NCBI GenBank assembly: GCA_902764015.1
Contig: CACWUH010000004.1
Span: 1-39,530 of the forward strand
Reading direction: 5' to 3'
DNA: 39,530 nucleotides
Source: an uncultured Methanobrevibacter sp.
Lineage (GTDB): Archaea > Methanobacteriota > Methanobacteria > Methanobacteriales > Methanobacteriaceae
A program made the position numbers and the translations under genes. The notes below the pieces were generated by a model, which was not told where the DNA came from, ran no database searches, and saw only the letters and a program-made list of their open reading frames with translations. Shown here in pieces: positions 10,070 to 18,031 of this stretch. Numbering within the stretch: the first letter of the stretch is position 1; the number at the start of each line of letters is the position of its first letter.

Positions 10070-10840
10070 ATGAAAAATTATTTTGATATTAAAGACAAAG
10101 TTGCAGTAATCACTGGAGCTTCATCAGGTCTTGGCTGGCAAATCGCTCAGGCATATGCAAGCCAAGGTGCAAAATTAGCATTATTCGCTAGAAGAGAAGA
10201 AAGACTTCAAGAAAACGTTGCTGACATCGAAAAAGAATTCGGAACCGAAGTAATGTATGCAGTTTGTGACGTAGGTGACTACGACAGCATCACCGCAGCA
10301 GTTGCAAAAGTTATGGATGCTTACGGAAGAATCGACATCTTAGTTAACGCAGCAGGTATGGGTAACAACAAACCGGTCATGGACCAATCCAACGAAGAAT
10401 GGGAAAGACACATCCACATCGACTTGAGCGGTGTATACTACATGTGTAAGGCCGTCGGTGAAATCATGATCAAGCAGGAATATGGTAAGATCATCAACAT
10501 CGGTTCAATCCACTCAAGGGTAATCTTCCCTGGAGGAGGAATCAGTGCATACTCCTCAGCTAAAGGTGGAGTAATGAACCTCACCAAAAACCTGGCTGTT
10601 GAATGGGCTCCATATAACATTACCGTAAACGCTATCGGTCCGGCAGTATTTGAAACAGAATTGACTGTTGACTCCATCGAATTGCCTGGATTCATGGATC
10701 TTATCAAAGCATACTGTCCTGCAGGCCGTTTGGGTAAACCTGGTGAATTGGACGGTATTGCAATCTATCTTGCATCCGACGCATCCAGTTTCTGTACAGG
10801 TCAACTGATCTGTATCGACGGTGGTTGGACAGCTATCTAA
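10070..10840 (+). CDS. Short-chain dehydrogenase/reductase, probably NADP-dependent
   Basis: This 256-residue classical SDR oxidoreductase has the cofactor loop TGASSGLG at 15-22, the NAAG structural motif at about 93-96, and catalytic Ser146, Tyr161 and Lys165. Arg41 and Arg42, just after the second beta strand, suggest NADP(H) is preferred. The overall sequence resembles 3-oxoacyl-ACP reductase and gluconate 5-dehydrogenase relatives, but the substrate cannot be named. A strong AGGTGG ribosome binding site and uniform codon choice (GAA, AAC, ATC) suggest good expression. It is monocistronic: a clean hairpin terminator follows and Lhr is divergent. Bacterial origin is possible but not shown. 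Confidence 0.9.
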   Translation: MKNYFDIKDKVAVITGASSGLGWQIAQAYASQGAKLALFARREERLQENVADIEKEFGTEVMYAVCDVGDYDSITAAVAKVMDAYGRIDILVNAAGMGNNKPVMDQSNEEWERHIHIDLSGVYYMCKAVGEIMIKQEYGKIINIGSIHSRVIFPGGGISAYSSAKGGVMNLTKNLAVEWAPYNITVNAIGPAVFETELTVDSIELPGFMDLIKAYCPAGRLGKPGELDGIAIYLASDASSFCTGQLICIDGGWTAI

Positions 10841-10866
10841 ATAAGAGATTTTCTCTTATTTTTTTC
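10840..10866 (+). terminator. Hairpin terminator after the SDR gene
   Basis: Arms AATAAGAGA (10840-10848) and TCTCTTATT (10852-10860) with a TTT loop are followed by a T run. The stem begins within the stop codon. Confidence 0.75.
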
Positions 10867-10924
10867 TATTTTTTTTAGATACTTTTTCTTAAAGATTATA
10901 TATTTTTAAAATCTAATTATAACT

Positions 10925-11770
10925 ATGTCAAATTTAAGTTTTGAAGAAGCAATTAACAATCTCTCCGATGATGATGTCAAGGTAAGAAAGGAAGCTATCG
11001 AGGCATTGGTCGGAGTTACTGATGAAGATGCTATTGAACCGTTAATTAAAGCCACCACTGATGAAAACGCTCAAGTCAGATTCAAGGCTGCCGAAATATT
11101 GGGCAGCATGGGCGATGTGGCAGTTGACAAACTAATTGATGAATTTACAAGTGCAGAAGGAAAAGACAAACGTTTCCTTGCTTTTGCACTCAAGGAAACT
11201 GAAGACAAGAAGGTCATTCCCTATTTTGTAGAAGCGACTGGTGATGAGGACTTTGGAGTTAGAAAGGTTGCGGTGCGTGCATTGGGCGAGCTTCAGGCTG
11301 AAGACGAGCTGGATTCAATTGCAAAATGCCTTGAAGATGAAGATTGGGGAGTAAAGCTTGCAGCCATCCAGGCATTAGGGGACCTTGCAAGCGATGAGGC
11401 AATCCAACTGATCAAGGATGCAAGAAAGGCTGAAGATGATAAGGACTTCAAGAAATCATGCAATAAGGCCATCAAGAAAGCTCAGAAAAGACAAAAGGCA
11501 AAAGAGTCTGGTGAAGCTGTTGTAAAGGTCATTCCAATGAGTACAATAAAGGAAATGGAAAAGACCAATCCTCAAAAGGCCATCAAGGAATATGAACGCT
11601 ATGTCGAGGCAAAACAGACCAAGGATGCTCCATACAAAAGACTGTGTGTGCTTTACCGGAAAGCCGATGACTACGACAATGAGGTCAGGGTCATAGAAAC
11701 GGCAATCGAGGTGTTTGACGGCACCAAAAAGGTTGACTACTTCAAAAAAAGGTTGGCCAAACTGAAATAA
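10925..11770 (+). CDS. HEAT-repeat protein with TPR-like C-terminus
   Basis: This 281-residue soluble protein is built from helical repeats. Residues about 5-165 contain four to five HEAT/PBS-lyase-type repeats with the pattern VRxxAxxALG (VRKEAIEALVG, VRFKAAEILGSMG, VRKVAVRALGEL, VKLAAIQALGDL). The last 70 residues look like one or two TPR hairpins. Such proteins are scaffolds; no enzyme motif is visible. TTATATAT at 10896-10903 is centred about 25 bases before the ATG, and no Shine-Dalgarno is present, so the mRNA is probably leaderless. The stop codon directly abuts the stop of the omega-amidase gene on the other strand. Confidence 0.85.
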   Translation: MSNLSFEEAINNLSDDDVKVRKEAIEALVGVTDEDAIEPLIKATTDENAQVRFKAAEILGSMGDVAVDKLIDEFTSAEGKDKRFLAFALKETEDKKVIPYFVEATGDEDFGVRKVAVRALGELQAEDELDSIAKCLEDEDWGVKLAAIQALGDLASDEAIQLIKDARKAEDDKDFKKSCNKAIKKAQKRQKAKESGEAVVKVIPMSTIKEMEKTNPQKAIKEYERYVEAKQTKDAPYKRLCVLYRKADDYDNEVRVIETAIEVFDGTKKVDYFKKRLAKLK

Positions 11771-12598
11771 TTATTTTGGGATGACTTCGTAGAGGTCTTT
11801 CCTTTTATTCTTTAAGACGGGAATCTCTTCCCTTACTTTTTTTATTTCATCCAAATCAATTTCACAAATAATCAGTTCTTCTTTTTCGCCTGCCTGGGCT
11901 ATGACTTCGCCCCAGGGATTTGCAACAATCGAATGGCCGTAGCTGTGATAGCTCGCATCCAAATTCAGTGCAGGTGCAACGCCAATGCAGAAGACCTGGT
12001 TGTCCAGTGCCCTTGAACGGAATAAAAGTTCCCAATGGGCCGGCCCGGTGGTCTGGTTGAATGCTCCTGGATAAAATAATGCCAATGCTCCCTTTTCAGC
12101 CATTATTCTTGCAAGCTCAACAAAGCGGACATCATAGCATATTCCGATGCCGATTTTTCCAAAGTCTGTGTCCACAACAGTGAATTCATCACCAGCAGTC
12201 AAAACATCGGATTCCTTGAAAGTGATCCTGTCCTTGACGTCAATGTCAAAAAGATGCATTTTCCGGTGTTTGGCTATAATATCTCCTGTTTTATCAAAGA
12301 GGTAGCTGGTGTTATATAGTCTGTCGCCTTCCCTTTCGGGAATCGAACCGGCTAAAATGTAAACGCTATTGGCTTTAGCTAGCTTAGAAATAGTATTCAA
12401 TGTGTGGCTGCCGTGTTCCTCTTCACCATATTCAATAAACTTGTCATTGGAATAGGGGCAGTTGAACATTTCGGGCAAAATTATAAAATCAGCATTGCCA
12501 TCTACACTATCGGCTATCATTGAAGTGGCTTTTTTAAGATTCCTCTCCTTGTCATCAACCACATTCATCTGACAAAGGGCAAGCTTGATTTTGTTCAT
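11771..12598 (-). CDS. Omega-amidase, Nit2-type carbon-nitrogen hydrolase
   Basis: This 275-residue nitrilase-superfamily protein carries the catalytic triad Glu43 (LPEMFNCPY), Lys113 (KMHLFDID) and Cys154 (GICYDVRF). The stretches KMHLFDIDVKDRITFKES, YPGAFNQTTGPAHWELL and RALDNQVF closely follow eukaryotic Nit2, which hydrolyses alpha-ketoglutaramate and alpha-ketosuccinamate to 2-oxo acids and ammonia. The role here is likely repair or salvage of these by-products of glutamine and asparagine transamination. The start has no good ribosome binding site and lies only about 25 bases after the terminator of the upstream gene, so its promoter must sit inside that hairpin or the upstream gene. Confidence 0.92.
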   Translation of the reverse strand: MNKIKLALCQMNVVDDKERNLKKATSMIADSVDGNADFIILPEMFNCPYSNDKFIEYGEEEHGSHTLNTISKLAKANSVYILAGSIPEREGDRLYNTSYLFDKTGDIIAKHRKMHLFDIDVKDRITFKESDVLTAGDEFTVVDTDFGKIGIGICYDVRFVELARIMAEKGALALFYPGAFNQTTGPAHWELLFRSRALDNQVFCIGVAPALNLDASYHSYGHSIVANPWGEVIAQAGEKEELIICEIDLDEIKKVREEIPVLKNKRKDLYEVIPK

Positions 12599-12613
12599 GT
12601 TAACACAAAAAAT

Positions 12614-12642
12614 AGAAAAAAAGTATGAATTGAATCATACTT
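12614..12642 (-). terminator. Hairpin terminator after the zinc-ribbon membrane protein
   Basis: On the minus strand AAGTATGA and TCATACTT pair around a six-base loop and are followed by seven T residues. The hairpin overlaps the TAA stop of the upstream gene. Confidence 0.75.
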
Positions 12643-13354
12643 AAGCGATATCTGCTGATTTAATGGTGTTTTCGATATCTTCAGAAGTAAGGGAGTTTTC
12701 AGAAGATCCGGTTACCTTGAAGACATATAGTTTTCCATCACTGAACATTGAAACGTATCGGGTGTAGTCCCCATCAGCATTTTCTAATAGCATATTTGAT
12801 GAGTTTCTACCGTCTAGAGTTATTGTTTCAACGAGTTCGACATAATCGCCGCCCTCTTGGGCGTGACTAATTCTTTGCTGGGTTATGTCTTTTAGGGAAT
12901 TGGCATCACTTGTAATGTTGTAATACTCTATTGTTGTATTTTCCTCATTCAGGAAAAATTTGGCTCCAGGATGTTCTTCATCGCTTCCATTCACTTCTTC
13001 CCAAGCACTTGGGTATTTAAATGAAAAATCCCCTTCCTTGAATTCAACCAAATCATTTGATTGGATTACAGGGTTGGAGCCGCCGCCAGCATTCTTGTGG
13101 GTTCCCATATAGACAATTCCACAAATAACAATTAAAGTTATAATTAAAATGACTCCAATAACGAGCTTGTTCTTTTTAAGGATAGTAACAATGCCGTCGT
13201 CATTATCAGTTTTTTTCTCTATAATTGGTTTTTCTTGGAAAATATCCTCTTTTTTAGGTGCTACAACTTTTGGTTTGGGAAATTCATAACCGCAATTTCC
13301 GCAAACGGGAGCACCGTCATAACTAGGATTTCCACATTCGGGACATTTTTTCAC
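12641..13354 (-). CDS. Zinc-ribbon, single-membrane-helix protein with PsbP-like outer domain
   Basis: This 237-residue protein has a zinc ribbon at the N-terminus (CPEC at 4-7, CGNC at 18-21), a charged linker, one membrane segment at about 64-82 (VIGVILIITLIVICGIVYM), and an extracytoplasmic domain from about 95. The outer domain contains FSFKYPSAWEEV and a late YVFKVTGS...NTIKSADIA, the pattern of PsbP-like/MttA-type stress proteins often seen in Methanobrevibacter. The zinc ribbon would lie inside the cell. Function is unknown; surface sensing or lipoprotein-like roles are guesses. GGAGG-like sequence (TGGAGGTAAATC) precedes the start. It is divergent from the next gene with about 70 bases between. 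Confidence 0.8.
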   Translation of the reverse strand: MKKCPECGNPSYDGAPVCGNCGYEFPKPKVVAPKKEDIFQEKPIIEKKTDNDDGIVTILKKNKLVIGVILIITLIVICGIVYMGTHKNAGGGSNPVIQSNDLVEFKEGDFSFKYPSAWEEVNGSDEEHPGAKFFLNEENTTIEYYNITSDANSLKDITQQRISHAQEGGDYVELVETITLDGRNSSNMLLENADGDYTRYVSMFSDGKLYVFKVTGSSENSLTSEDIENTIKSADIA

Positions 13355-13423
13355 AGATTTACCTCCATTAAGATTAACATTTATTATTTATATTATAAAA
13401 ATATATTTAATTAATGTGATAAC

Positions 13424-13903
13424 ATGGCGGATGAGAAAACTATTAATCTTGATGACATAAATTATGCGGTCTATAAAATCGGAGAATGGAAAAATCATTA
13501 TGAAATTAACCAAATAGGTCTGTCCCGAGAAATACCGGTTACCAAAAACACAATAACTCATATAAAGTTTTCAATGGATGAAATCAGAAATTCACAATTC
13601 TCCATTTCGGATAGGACTGTCAACGGGTTTGTAGCCATTGCAATGCAATTGAATCCTAAAGTCCAGGAAATGGAATTGGGCGAGGCCATTGAACTTGAGG
13701 AAAAGGAATATCAAAATATCCTATCTGAACTGGACGGTCTCGACGTTTTGAGTGATGATGAAAGCATTCCGCTTGATGGTGAGGAGTATCTTATCTATAA
13801 ATTGGAAAAGGACTGTCATGTAACAACTTCACTTCCGGCAAATGAGTTCACTCAGAAATTCTATGATGAGGAACTGAAAAGAATTGAAGATGCTCTGGAC
13901 TAG
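13424..13903 (+). CDS. Unknown acidic 159-residue protein
   Basis: I do not recognise this soluble, acidic protein. It has two halves with a similar layout: each contains a YAVYKI or YLIYKL strand (residues about 14-19 and 122-127) followed by charged residues and a threonine/serine stretch, so an internal duplication is possible. No signal peptide or catalytic motif is visible. GTGAT five bases before the ATG is the likely ribosome binding site. Its last four bases overlap the end of nucS on the opposite strand. Confidence 0.72.
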   Translation: MADEKTINLDDINYAVYKIGEWKNHYEINQIGLSREIPVTKNTITHIKFSMDEIRNSQFSISDRTVNGFVAIAMQLNPKVQEMELGEAIELEEKEYQNILSELDGLDVLSDDESIPLDGEEYLIYKLEKDCHVTTSLPANEFTQKFYDEELKRIEDALD

Positions 13904-13916
13904 AAGAAATCCAGAG
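13893..13916. terminator. Hairpin across overlapping stop codons
   Basis: CTCTGGA (13893-13899) and TCCAGAG (13910-13916) form a seven-base stem around a ten-base loop that holds both convergent stop codons. It may serve both transcripts, though no long T run follows. Confidence 0.5.
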
Positions 13917-14685
13917 TTACTTTCTTGTCTCTTTTTAACTCACGCGGAGGCTCGACGGATACGAATTCGATGCCTTCCTCTTCAATCATCTCCAACGCAT
14001 CATCCATGATTGATGGCGCAACAAGCAATCCCCTAATCTTTTTCTTTTCGGCTTCGACTTCCCTTAGGTAGTCATTGTCGGTGTTTTCCATATCCTGGAT
14101 GTATCTCCTGAGCTGCTTTACGGCAGTCACTCCGGCTTTTCTGGCCTTAAGTTCTAGAATCATCAGATTGTTGTCGCTGTCCTTTCCTAAAATGTCAATG
14201 AAACCGTGTTCAACGCTGTATTCTCTTGTGGTTGGCTTGAATCCTTCCTCAATGATATGGGGCTTTTCCATTATCATGTCGCTCATGTCCTTTTCATATC
14301 CTGCCTGCTCAAGCTCTTCAAAGTCCTCGACATTGGCATAGTTTATGAATTGGATGTGCTTTATCTCAACGGTCAAAAGCTCCTTTGGAGTCCTTCTGTG
14401 GCTTTCCAGAAACAGGTTGTCATTTTTGATGTAGGTTCTTGTTCTTGATTTTGGAGGCTGCCAGTTCACGGGTTCGACCTTCTTTTCCTGATGTATTAAA
14501 AATGCCCCATCAGGCTTGATCATTATTATGCGCTCTCCCCAGTTCAATTCACTCAGGGCCCTTCCTTCATAGTTTACTTTGCAGCATGCAAAAATGAGTA
14601 TCGTTGCCCTTTTTCTGAGGGCCTCTTCAATCAAATCATAAGCATCTTCGCAGTTAGGTTTTTCTAAAATTTTATATTTCATCAC
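13900..14685 (-). CDS. nucS: Mismatch-specific endonuclease NucS/EndoMS
   Basis: NucS cuts both DNA strands at mismatches or branched DNA and works with the PCNA clamp in archaea. The 261-residue protein has an N-terminal DNA-binding domain and a RecB-like nuclease domain with Asp164 (GFIDILGKD), Glu178 and Lys180 (LELKARKAG), then a conserved QLRRYIQDM helix. The last residues, KVTLDFF, resemble a PCNA-interacting (PIP-like) peptide. Two adjacent ATGs are possible starts. It is monocistronic and convergent with the 159-residue gene. The absence of MutS/MutL in many archaea makes this a candidate main mismatch-repair enzyme. Confidence 0.94.
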   Translation of the reverse strand: MMKYKILEKPNCEDAYDLIEEALRKRATILIFACCKVNYEGRALSELNWGERIIMIKPDGAFLIHQEKKVEPVNWQPPKSRTRTYIKNDNLFLESHRRTPKELLTVEIKHIQFINYANVEDFEELEQAGYEKDMSDMIMEKPHIIEEGFKPTTREYSVEHGFIDILGKDSDNNLMILELKARKAGVTAVKQLRRYIQDMENTDNDYLREVEAEKKKIRGLLVAPSIMDDALEMIEEEGIEFVSVEPPRELKRDKKVTLDFF

Positions 14686-14746
14686 AATAACATTGTTTAG
14701 ATTAATTTAAATATTTTGTTTTCAAAATCAATTATTATAGTTTAGT

Positions 14747-14761
14747 GGGGGAATTTCCATT
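14747..14761 (+). promoter_or_regulatory. Strong ribosome binding site before a possible ATT start
   Basis: GGGGG at 14747-14751 lies seven bases before ATT at 14759, in frame with the hydrolase. Starting there adds 15 residues (including EEYFEEKKEYFT), giving an N-terminus like that of the paralogue. No ATG, GTG or TTG is available in this stretch. Confidence 0.4.
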
Positions 14762-14803
14762 TACGACGAGGAATATTTTGAAGAAAAAAAAGAGTATTTC
14801 ACC

Positions 14804-15754
14804 ATGGATTCGTTTGAATTCCAGAGCGGTGAGGTGATTGATGATGCTGTTGTTGAATATATGACATTCGGAACTCCGAAATACGATGAAAACGGAGTCA
14901 TCAATAATGCTATTGTTTATTGTGCAGGATCTCTTGGAACATTTGCCGGAATAATTAAGATTCTGCCTTTGACCGAAAAGGGCGATGCATTCGATGCGGA
15001 CAAATACTTTTTCATCAGCATGTCCGCCTTGGGCGCTCCTGGGTCATGTTCCCCTTCTGGAACCGGTTTGAAAAGAAAGTTTCCGGAATATTCCCTTGTG
15101 GATGTCGTCAATTTCCAGAAGCAATTCTTGAGCGAAAAGTTCGGCATTGAACACGTCTTGGGATTGATAGGCAATTCGATGGGAGGATTCATCGGTCTGA
15201 CACAGGCCATTGAATATCCTGATTTCCAGGACTTTATCATCTGTGGTGTAAGCAGCTACAAGGTTGCGGGCCATGACTACATCCTTTCAAGATTTGTCGA
15301 CGAAATCATTACCTCCGATCCGGATTATGCAAAGGGTGAAATGACCTATTCGCTGATAAGGACCTTGAGATTGGCGAACCTTGCTGAATTCAACTTCGGG
15401 CTTTCAAAAGAGGCCTTAAGGGCAATGTCCAATGAGGAATTGGCCTGCGAATTCGAAACATTTGGAAACGAGATGCTTGAAACCGACATCTATGACTTGA
15501 AATACTGCAATGCCTCCTGCATGAACTTTGACGTTGAGGACGGTTTGGGTAAAATCACCTCTAAAGTTTTAATCATTGCATGCAAGCAGGACCCTCATTT
15601 CCCTCCGGAGCTGGATGGTATTCCGATGTCTGAAATGATTGAAAATTCACAATTGCTCATAATGGATTCAGAACTCGGGCATTTGTGTTTCAATGAACTT
15701 GAAACGATTTCTGATGAGCTGAAGGAATTTATGGAAGGTTTTGATGATTGTTGA
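14804..15754 (+). CDS. MetX-like alpha/beta hydrolase with intact catalytic triad
   Basis: This 316-residue protein has the alpha/beta hydrolase fold of the homoserine acetyltransferase (MetX) group. The nucleophile elbow is GNSMGG (Ser125), the acid is Asp263 (KQDPHFPPE), and the histidine is His293 (ELGHLCF). The opening MDSFEFQSGEV...VEYMTFGTPKYDENG is typical of MetX relatives, but the length is short and acyltransferase activity is not assured; an esterase or other acyl enzyme is equally possible. The annotated ATG is probably not the true start: the frame stays open upstream to a stop at 14738, with an ATT at 14759 placed eight bases after GGGGG. A paralogue lies at 16127. Confidence 0.85.
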   Translation: MDSFEFQSGEVIDDAVVEYMTFGTPKYDENGVINNAIVYCAGSLGTFAGIIKILPLTEKGDAFDADKYFFISMSALGAPGSCSPSGTGLKRKFPEYSLVDVVNFQKQFLSEKFGIEHVLGLIGNSMGGFIGLTQAIEYPDFQDFIICGVSSYKVAGHDYILSRFVDEIITSDPDYAKGEMTYSLIRTLRLANLAEFNFGLSKEALRAMSNEELACEFETFGNEMLETDIYDLKYCNASCMNFDVEDGLGKITSKVLIIACKQDPHFPPELDGIPMSEMIENSQLLIMDSELGHLCFNELETISDELKEFMEGFDDC

Positions 15755-16019
15755 GATTTCAGATTATGGCGAAAGGAACGGCAGGAAATTCATTGAGTAT
15801 TCCGTTTCGGGCCTGTCCAAAGACCAATTGGATTATCTGAAGGCTAATTTGGAAGAGGATATTGTTGTAAACGATGATGTTTTGGCATTGACGATGCATT
15901 TTAGCGATGAATTGTATCCCTTTCAGAGTGAGGTTGCAAAATTCAGACTGGATGATTTCATTGCCCGAGAGGAAATTGAAATGACTGTGTTCCTGTCAAG
16001 TTTTCTTGAAGATATGTAA
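15744..16019 (+). CDS. Small acidic protein coupled to the hydrolase, unknown function
   Basis: I do not recognise this 91-92-residue protein. It starts at one of two adjacent ATGs (15741 or 15744), which overlap the end of the hydrolase gene by about 11-14 bases, so translation is probably coupled. It looks like a compact alpha/beta domain: MIVEISDYGERNGRKFIEYSV, then a helix, then LALTMHFSDELYPFQSEVAKF. No signal peptide or membrane segment. Its position between two hydrolase paralogues suggests a linked role, which is inference. Confidence 0.72.
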   Translation: MIVEISDYGERNGRKFIEYSVSGLSKDQLDYLKANLEEDIVVNDDVLALTMHFSDELYPFQSEVAKFRLDDFIAREEIEMTVFLSSFLEDM

Positions 16020-16126
16020 TATATTTCATACTTTAATCTTTTAGGCGGCAATCGTTACTTATTTTCCATTTCTTAAAAAAATTTATATGTTTTCGGAGAG
16101 TATATATTATTATAAAGGGGTTTATC

Positions 16127-17101
16127 ATGTATATCGAAAAAAACATGTATGTAATGGATTCATTTGAATTCGAGTATGGCCGGGTCCTTGAGGATGTCGA
16201 AGTCGAGTATCATACCTTCGGCGATCCGAAATATGATGAGGATGGATTCATTACAAATGCAGTCCTATTTTTTTCAACATTCAGAGGAATCTATTCATTC
16301 TTAAGGCAGTCCCAGCAGTATATAGTTGATAACAGTACTGTGATGGATGATTTTTATTTTATAGTGGTTCGTTCTTTAGGAACTTCGGAGTCCTGTTCCC
16401 CTTCATCCACGGGATTGAACTATAATTTTCCAAGATATACATTCAGGGATATAATAAACTTCAAAAGGCAGTTTTTGGCTGAAAAATTCAAGATTAAAAA
16501 AATCCTAGGCTTGGTGGGCGAAGGCATTGGAGGCTATCAGGTTCTGACTTGGGCATGCGAGTTTCCGGATGACATGGATTTCATTTTCCTCATCAATACG
16601 GCCGCAAAGGTTTCCGGCTATAGATTCATTATTTCAAAGACTTTGGAGGCCATTATAGATTCAACCGAGGATTATTATACTGACGGATATAGCGCTTCAA
16701 AAAGCAAAAGCATGATTGCAATCAATACATTGCTGTTTGCGCATTCCTCGTCCAAAAAGACATTTGACAAGATGGACAATGATGAGATTCTAGCGATATT
16801 TGAAGATTTCAACGATGTGTGCTTCTTCAGAGACATCTACGATTTCAAGTTCAGGAACGACTGCGATATGGAATATGACGTTGTAGATAAATTGCCAAAT
16901 ATAAAGGCAAAATCATTGTTCGTTGGAACCAACAACAATTATTTCCATTCTGAATTGGATATGGTACCGTTCAGGGAACTGGTTCCCGATTCAATCGTAT
17001 TGATACAAGAGGATGAAAAAGAAGATTATAATTTTGAAGAAAATGATTATTCTCTAATTGGTAATCAGGTAATAGACTTTTTAACCCAATTCATAAAATA
17101 A
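16127..17101 (+). CDS. MetX-like alpha/beta hydrolase paralogue lacking all triad residues
   Basis: This 324-residue protein is clearly homologous to the gene at 14804: both share MDSFEF, VEY.TFG.PKYDE.G, CSPS.TGL and a FPxYxxxDxxNFxxQFLxEKF block. The nucleophile elbow has changed from GNSMGG to GEGIGG, so Ser is Gly133. The acid position reads NNN instead of KQD, and the histidine region (IQEDEKEDYNF) has no histidine. It should therefore be a pseudoenzyme, perhaps a partner or regulator of the active copy. The reading frame is full length and has its own promoter-like TATA (about 16082-16090) and AGGGG ribosome binding site (16114-16119), so it is a maintained gene rather than a wreck. Confidence 0.85.
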   Translation: MYIEKNMYVMDSFEFEYGRVLEDVEVEYHTFGDPKYDEDGFITNAVLFFSTFRGIYSFLRQSQQYIVDNSTVMDDFYFIVVRSLGTSESCSPSSTGLNYNFPRYTFRDIINFKRQFLAEKFKIKKILGLVGEGIGGYQVLTWACEFPDDMDFIFLINTAAKVSGYRFIISKTLEAIIDSTEDYYTDGYSASKSKSMIAINTLLFAHSSSKKTFDKMDNDEILAIFEDFNDVCFFRDIYDFKFRNDCDMEYDVVDKLPNIKAKSLFVGTNNNYFHSELDMVPFRELVPDSIVLIQEDEKEDYNFEENDYSLIGNQVIDFLTQFIK

Positions 17102-17103
17102 TG

Positions 17104-17133
17104 TGTTAAAGCTAGCTTAGCTAGCGTTTAACA
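17104..17133. terminator. Long hairpin at the 3' end of nadA and the pseudo-hydrolase
   Basis: TGTTAAAGCTAGC (17104-17116) and GCTAGCGTTTAACA (17120-17133) pair over 13 bases with one bulged G and a three-base loop. On the nadA strand the arm encodes the last residues MLNAS and the loop is the TAA stop. It sits just after the convergent hydrolase stop codon. Confidence 0.7.
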
Positions 17134-18031
17134 TGTGTTCAACTGCTTTTCTGGATTTATCTGCCACATCCTTAGGCAATGTGACTTCCGGAGCCTCATT
17201 GACAAGCGCATCCCTAATCTTTTCAAGGGTATGCAGCTTCATCGTTTCACAGATTGCTCCTTCAAGCATAGGATAGAGCTTTTTGCCTGGAACTTCTGCA
17301 TTGATTCTTGTAATCATGTCTATTTCGGTTCCGATTACGAATTCCTCCTTGTCGCTTTCGGCAATGTGTCTTAACATTCCTCCGGTTGACATGACTTCAT
17401 CGCATGCCTTTTGAACTTCAATTTTGCATTCGGGGTGGCAGATTATCTCGGCATTCGGATATTCCTTTCTTTTGAGTTCAACGTCCTCGACATGGAACAG
17501 CCTGTGGACATAGCAGTGGCCGTCACTTGGAACGGGAATGATTTCCTTGTCGGTCTTTTCCGCAACATGGGTTCCCAGATTCTTGTCAGGTCCGAACAAT
17601 ATTTTATCATGAGGCAAACTTTCTGCAATCTTTACCGCATTGGCGGATGTGCATAATGTGTCTGCGTGCTGCTTTGCCTCTGCAATGCTGTTCACATAGA
17701 GAATGACGCCGGCATCAGGATGTTCCTCCTTTGCTTTAAGCAGTTCCTCTTCAGGAAGCATGTGCGCCATAGGGCATTCCGCTTCAAGCGTTGGAATGAC
17801 AATCTTCTTGTCCGGATTCAGGATGAATGCGGTTTCCGCCATAAAGTCGACTCCACAGAATATCACCAAGTCTTTATCATCAATTTCAGAAGCCTTGATG
17901 CATAATTCAAGTGAATCGCCTAAAAAATCGGCAATTTCCTGAACCTCTTTTGGCTGGTAGTTGTGCGCAAGTATTATTGCATTCTTTTCTTCTTTCAATT
18001 TCAATATTTCTTCCTGAAGTGCGTTATTCAT
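17117..18031 (-). CDS. nadA: Quinolinate synthase
   Basis: NadA condenses iminoaspartate with dihydroxyacetone phosphate to make quinolinate, using a [4Fe-4S] cluster. From the ATG at 18031 the protein is 304 residues, the normal length. The three likely cluster cysteines are Cys86 (ECPMAH), Cys173 (GHCYVH) and Cys261 (AICETMK). The conserved HNYQPKEVQEIADFLGDSLEL opening and GVDFMAETA block are present. I chose 18031 because GAGGG lies five bases upstream; longer starts at 18043 and 18052 are weaker. The start overlaps the end of the MscS gene by eight bases, so rnz, mscS and nadA form a tightly packed operon. nadC lies nearby but divergently. Confidence 0.95.
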   Translation of the reverse strand: MNNALQEEILKLKEEKNAIILAHNYQPKEVQEIADFLGDSLELCIKASEIDDKDLVIFCGVDFMAETAFILNPDKKIVIPTLEAECPMAHMLPEEELLKAKEEHPDAGVILYVNSIAEAKQHADTLCTSANAVKIAESLPHDKILFGPDKNLGTHVAEKTDKEIIPVPSDGHCYVHRLFHVEDVELKRKEYPNAEIICHPECKIEVQKACDEVMSTGGMLRHIAESDKEEFVIGTEIDMITRINAEVPGKKLYPMLEGAICETMKLHTLEKIRDALVNEAPEVTLPKDVADKSRKAVEHMLNAS

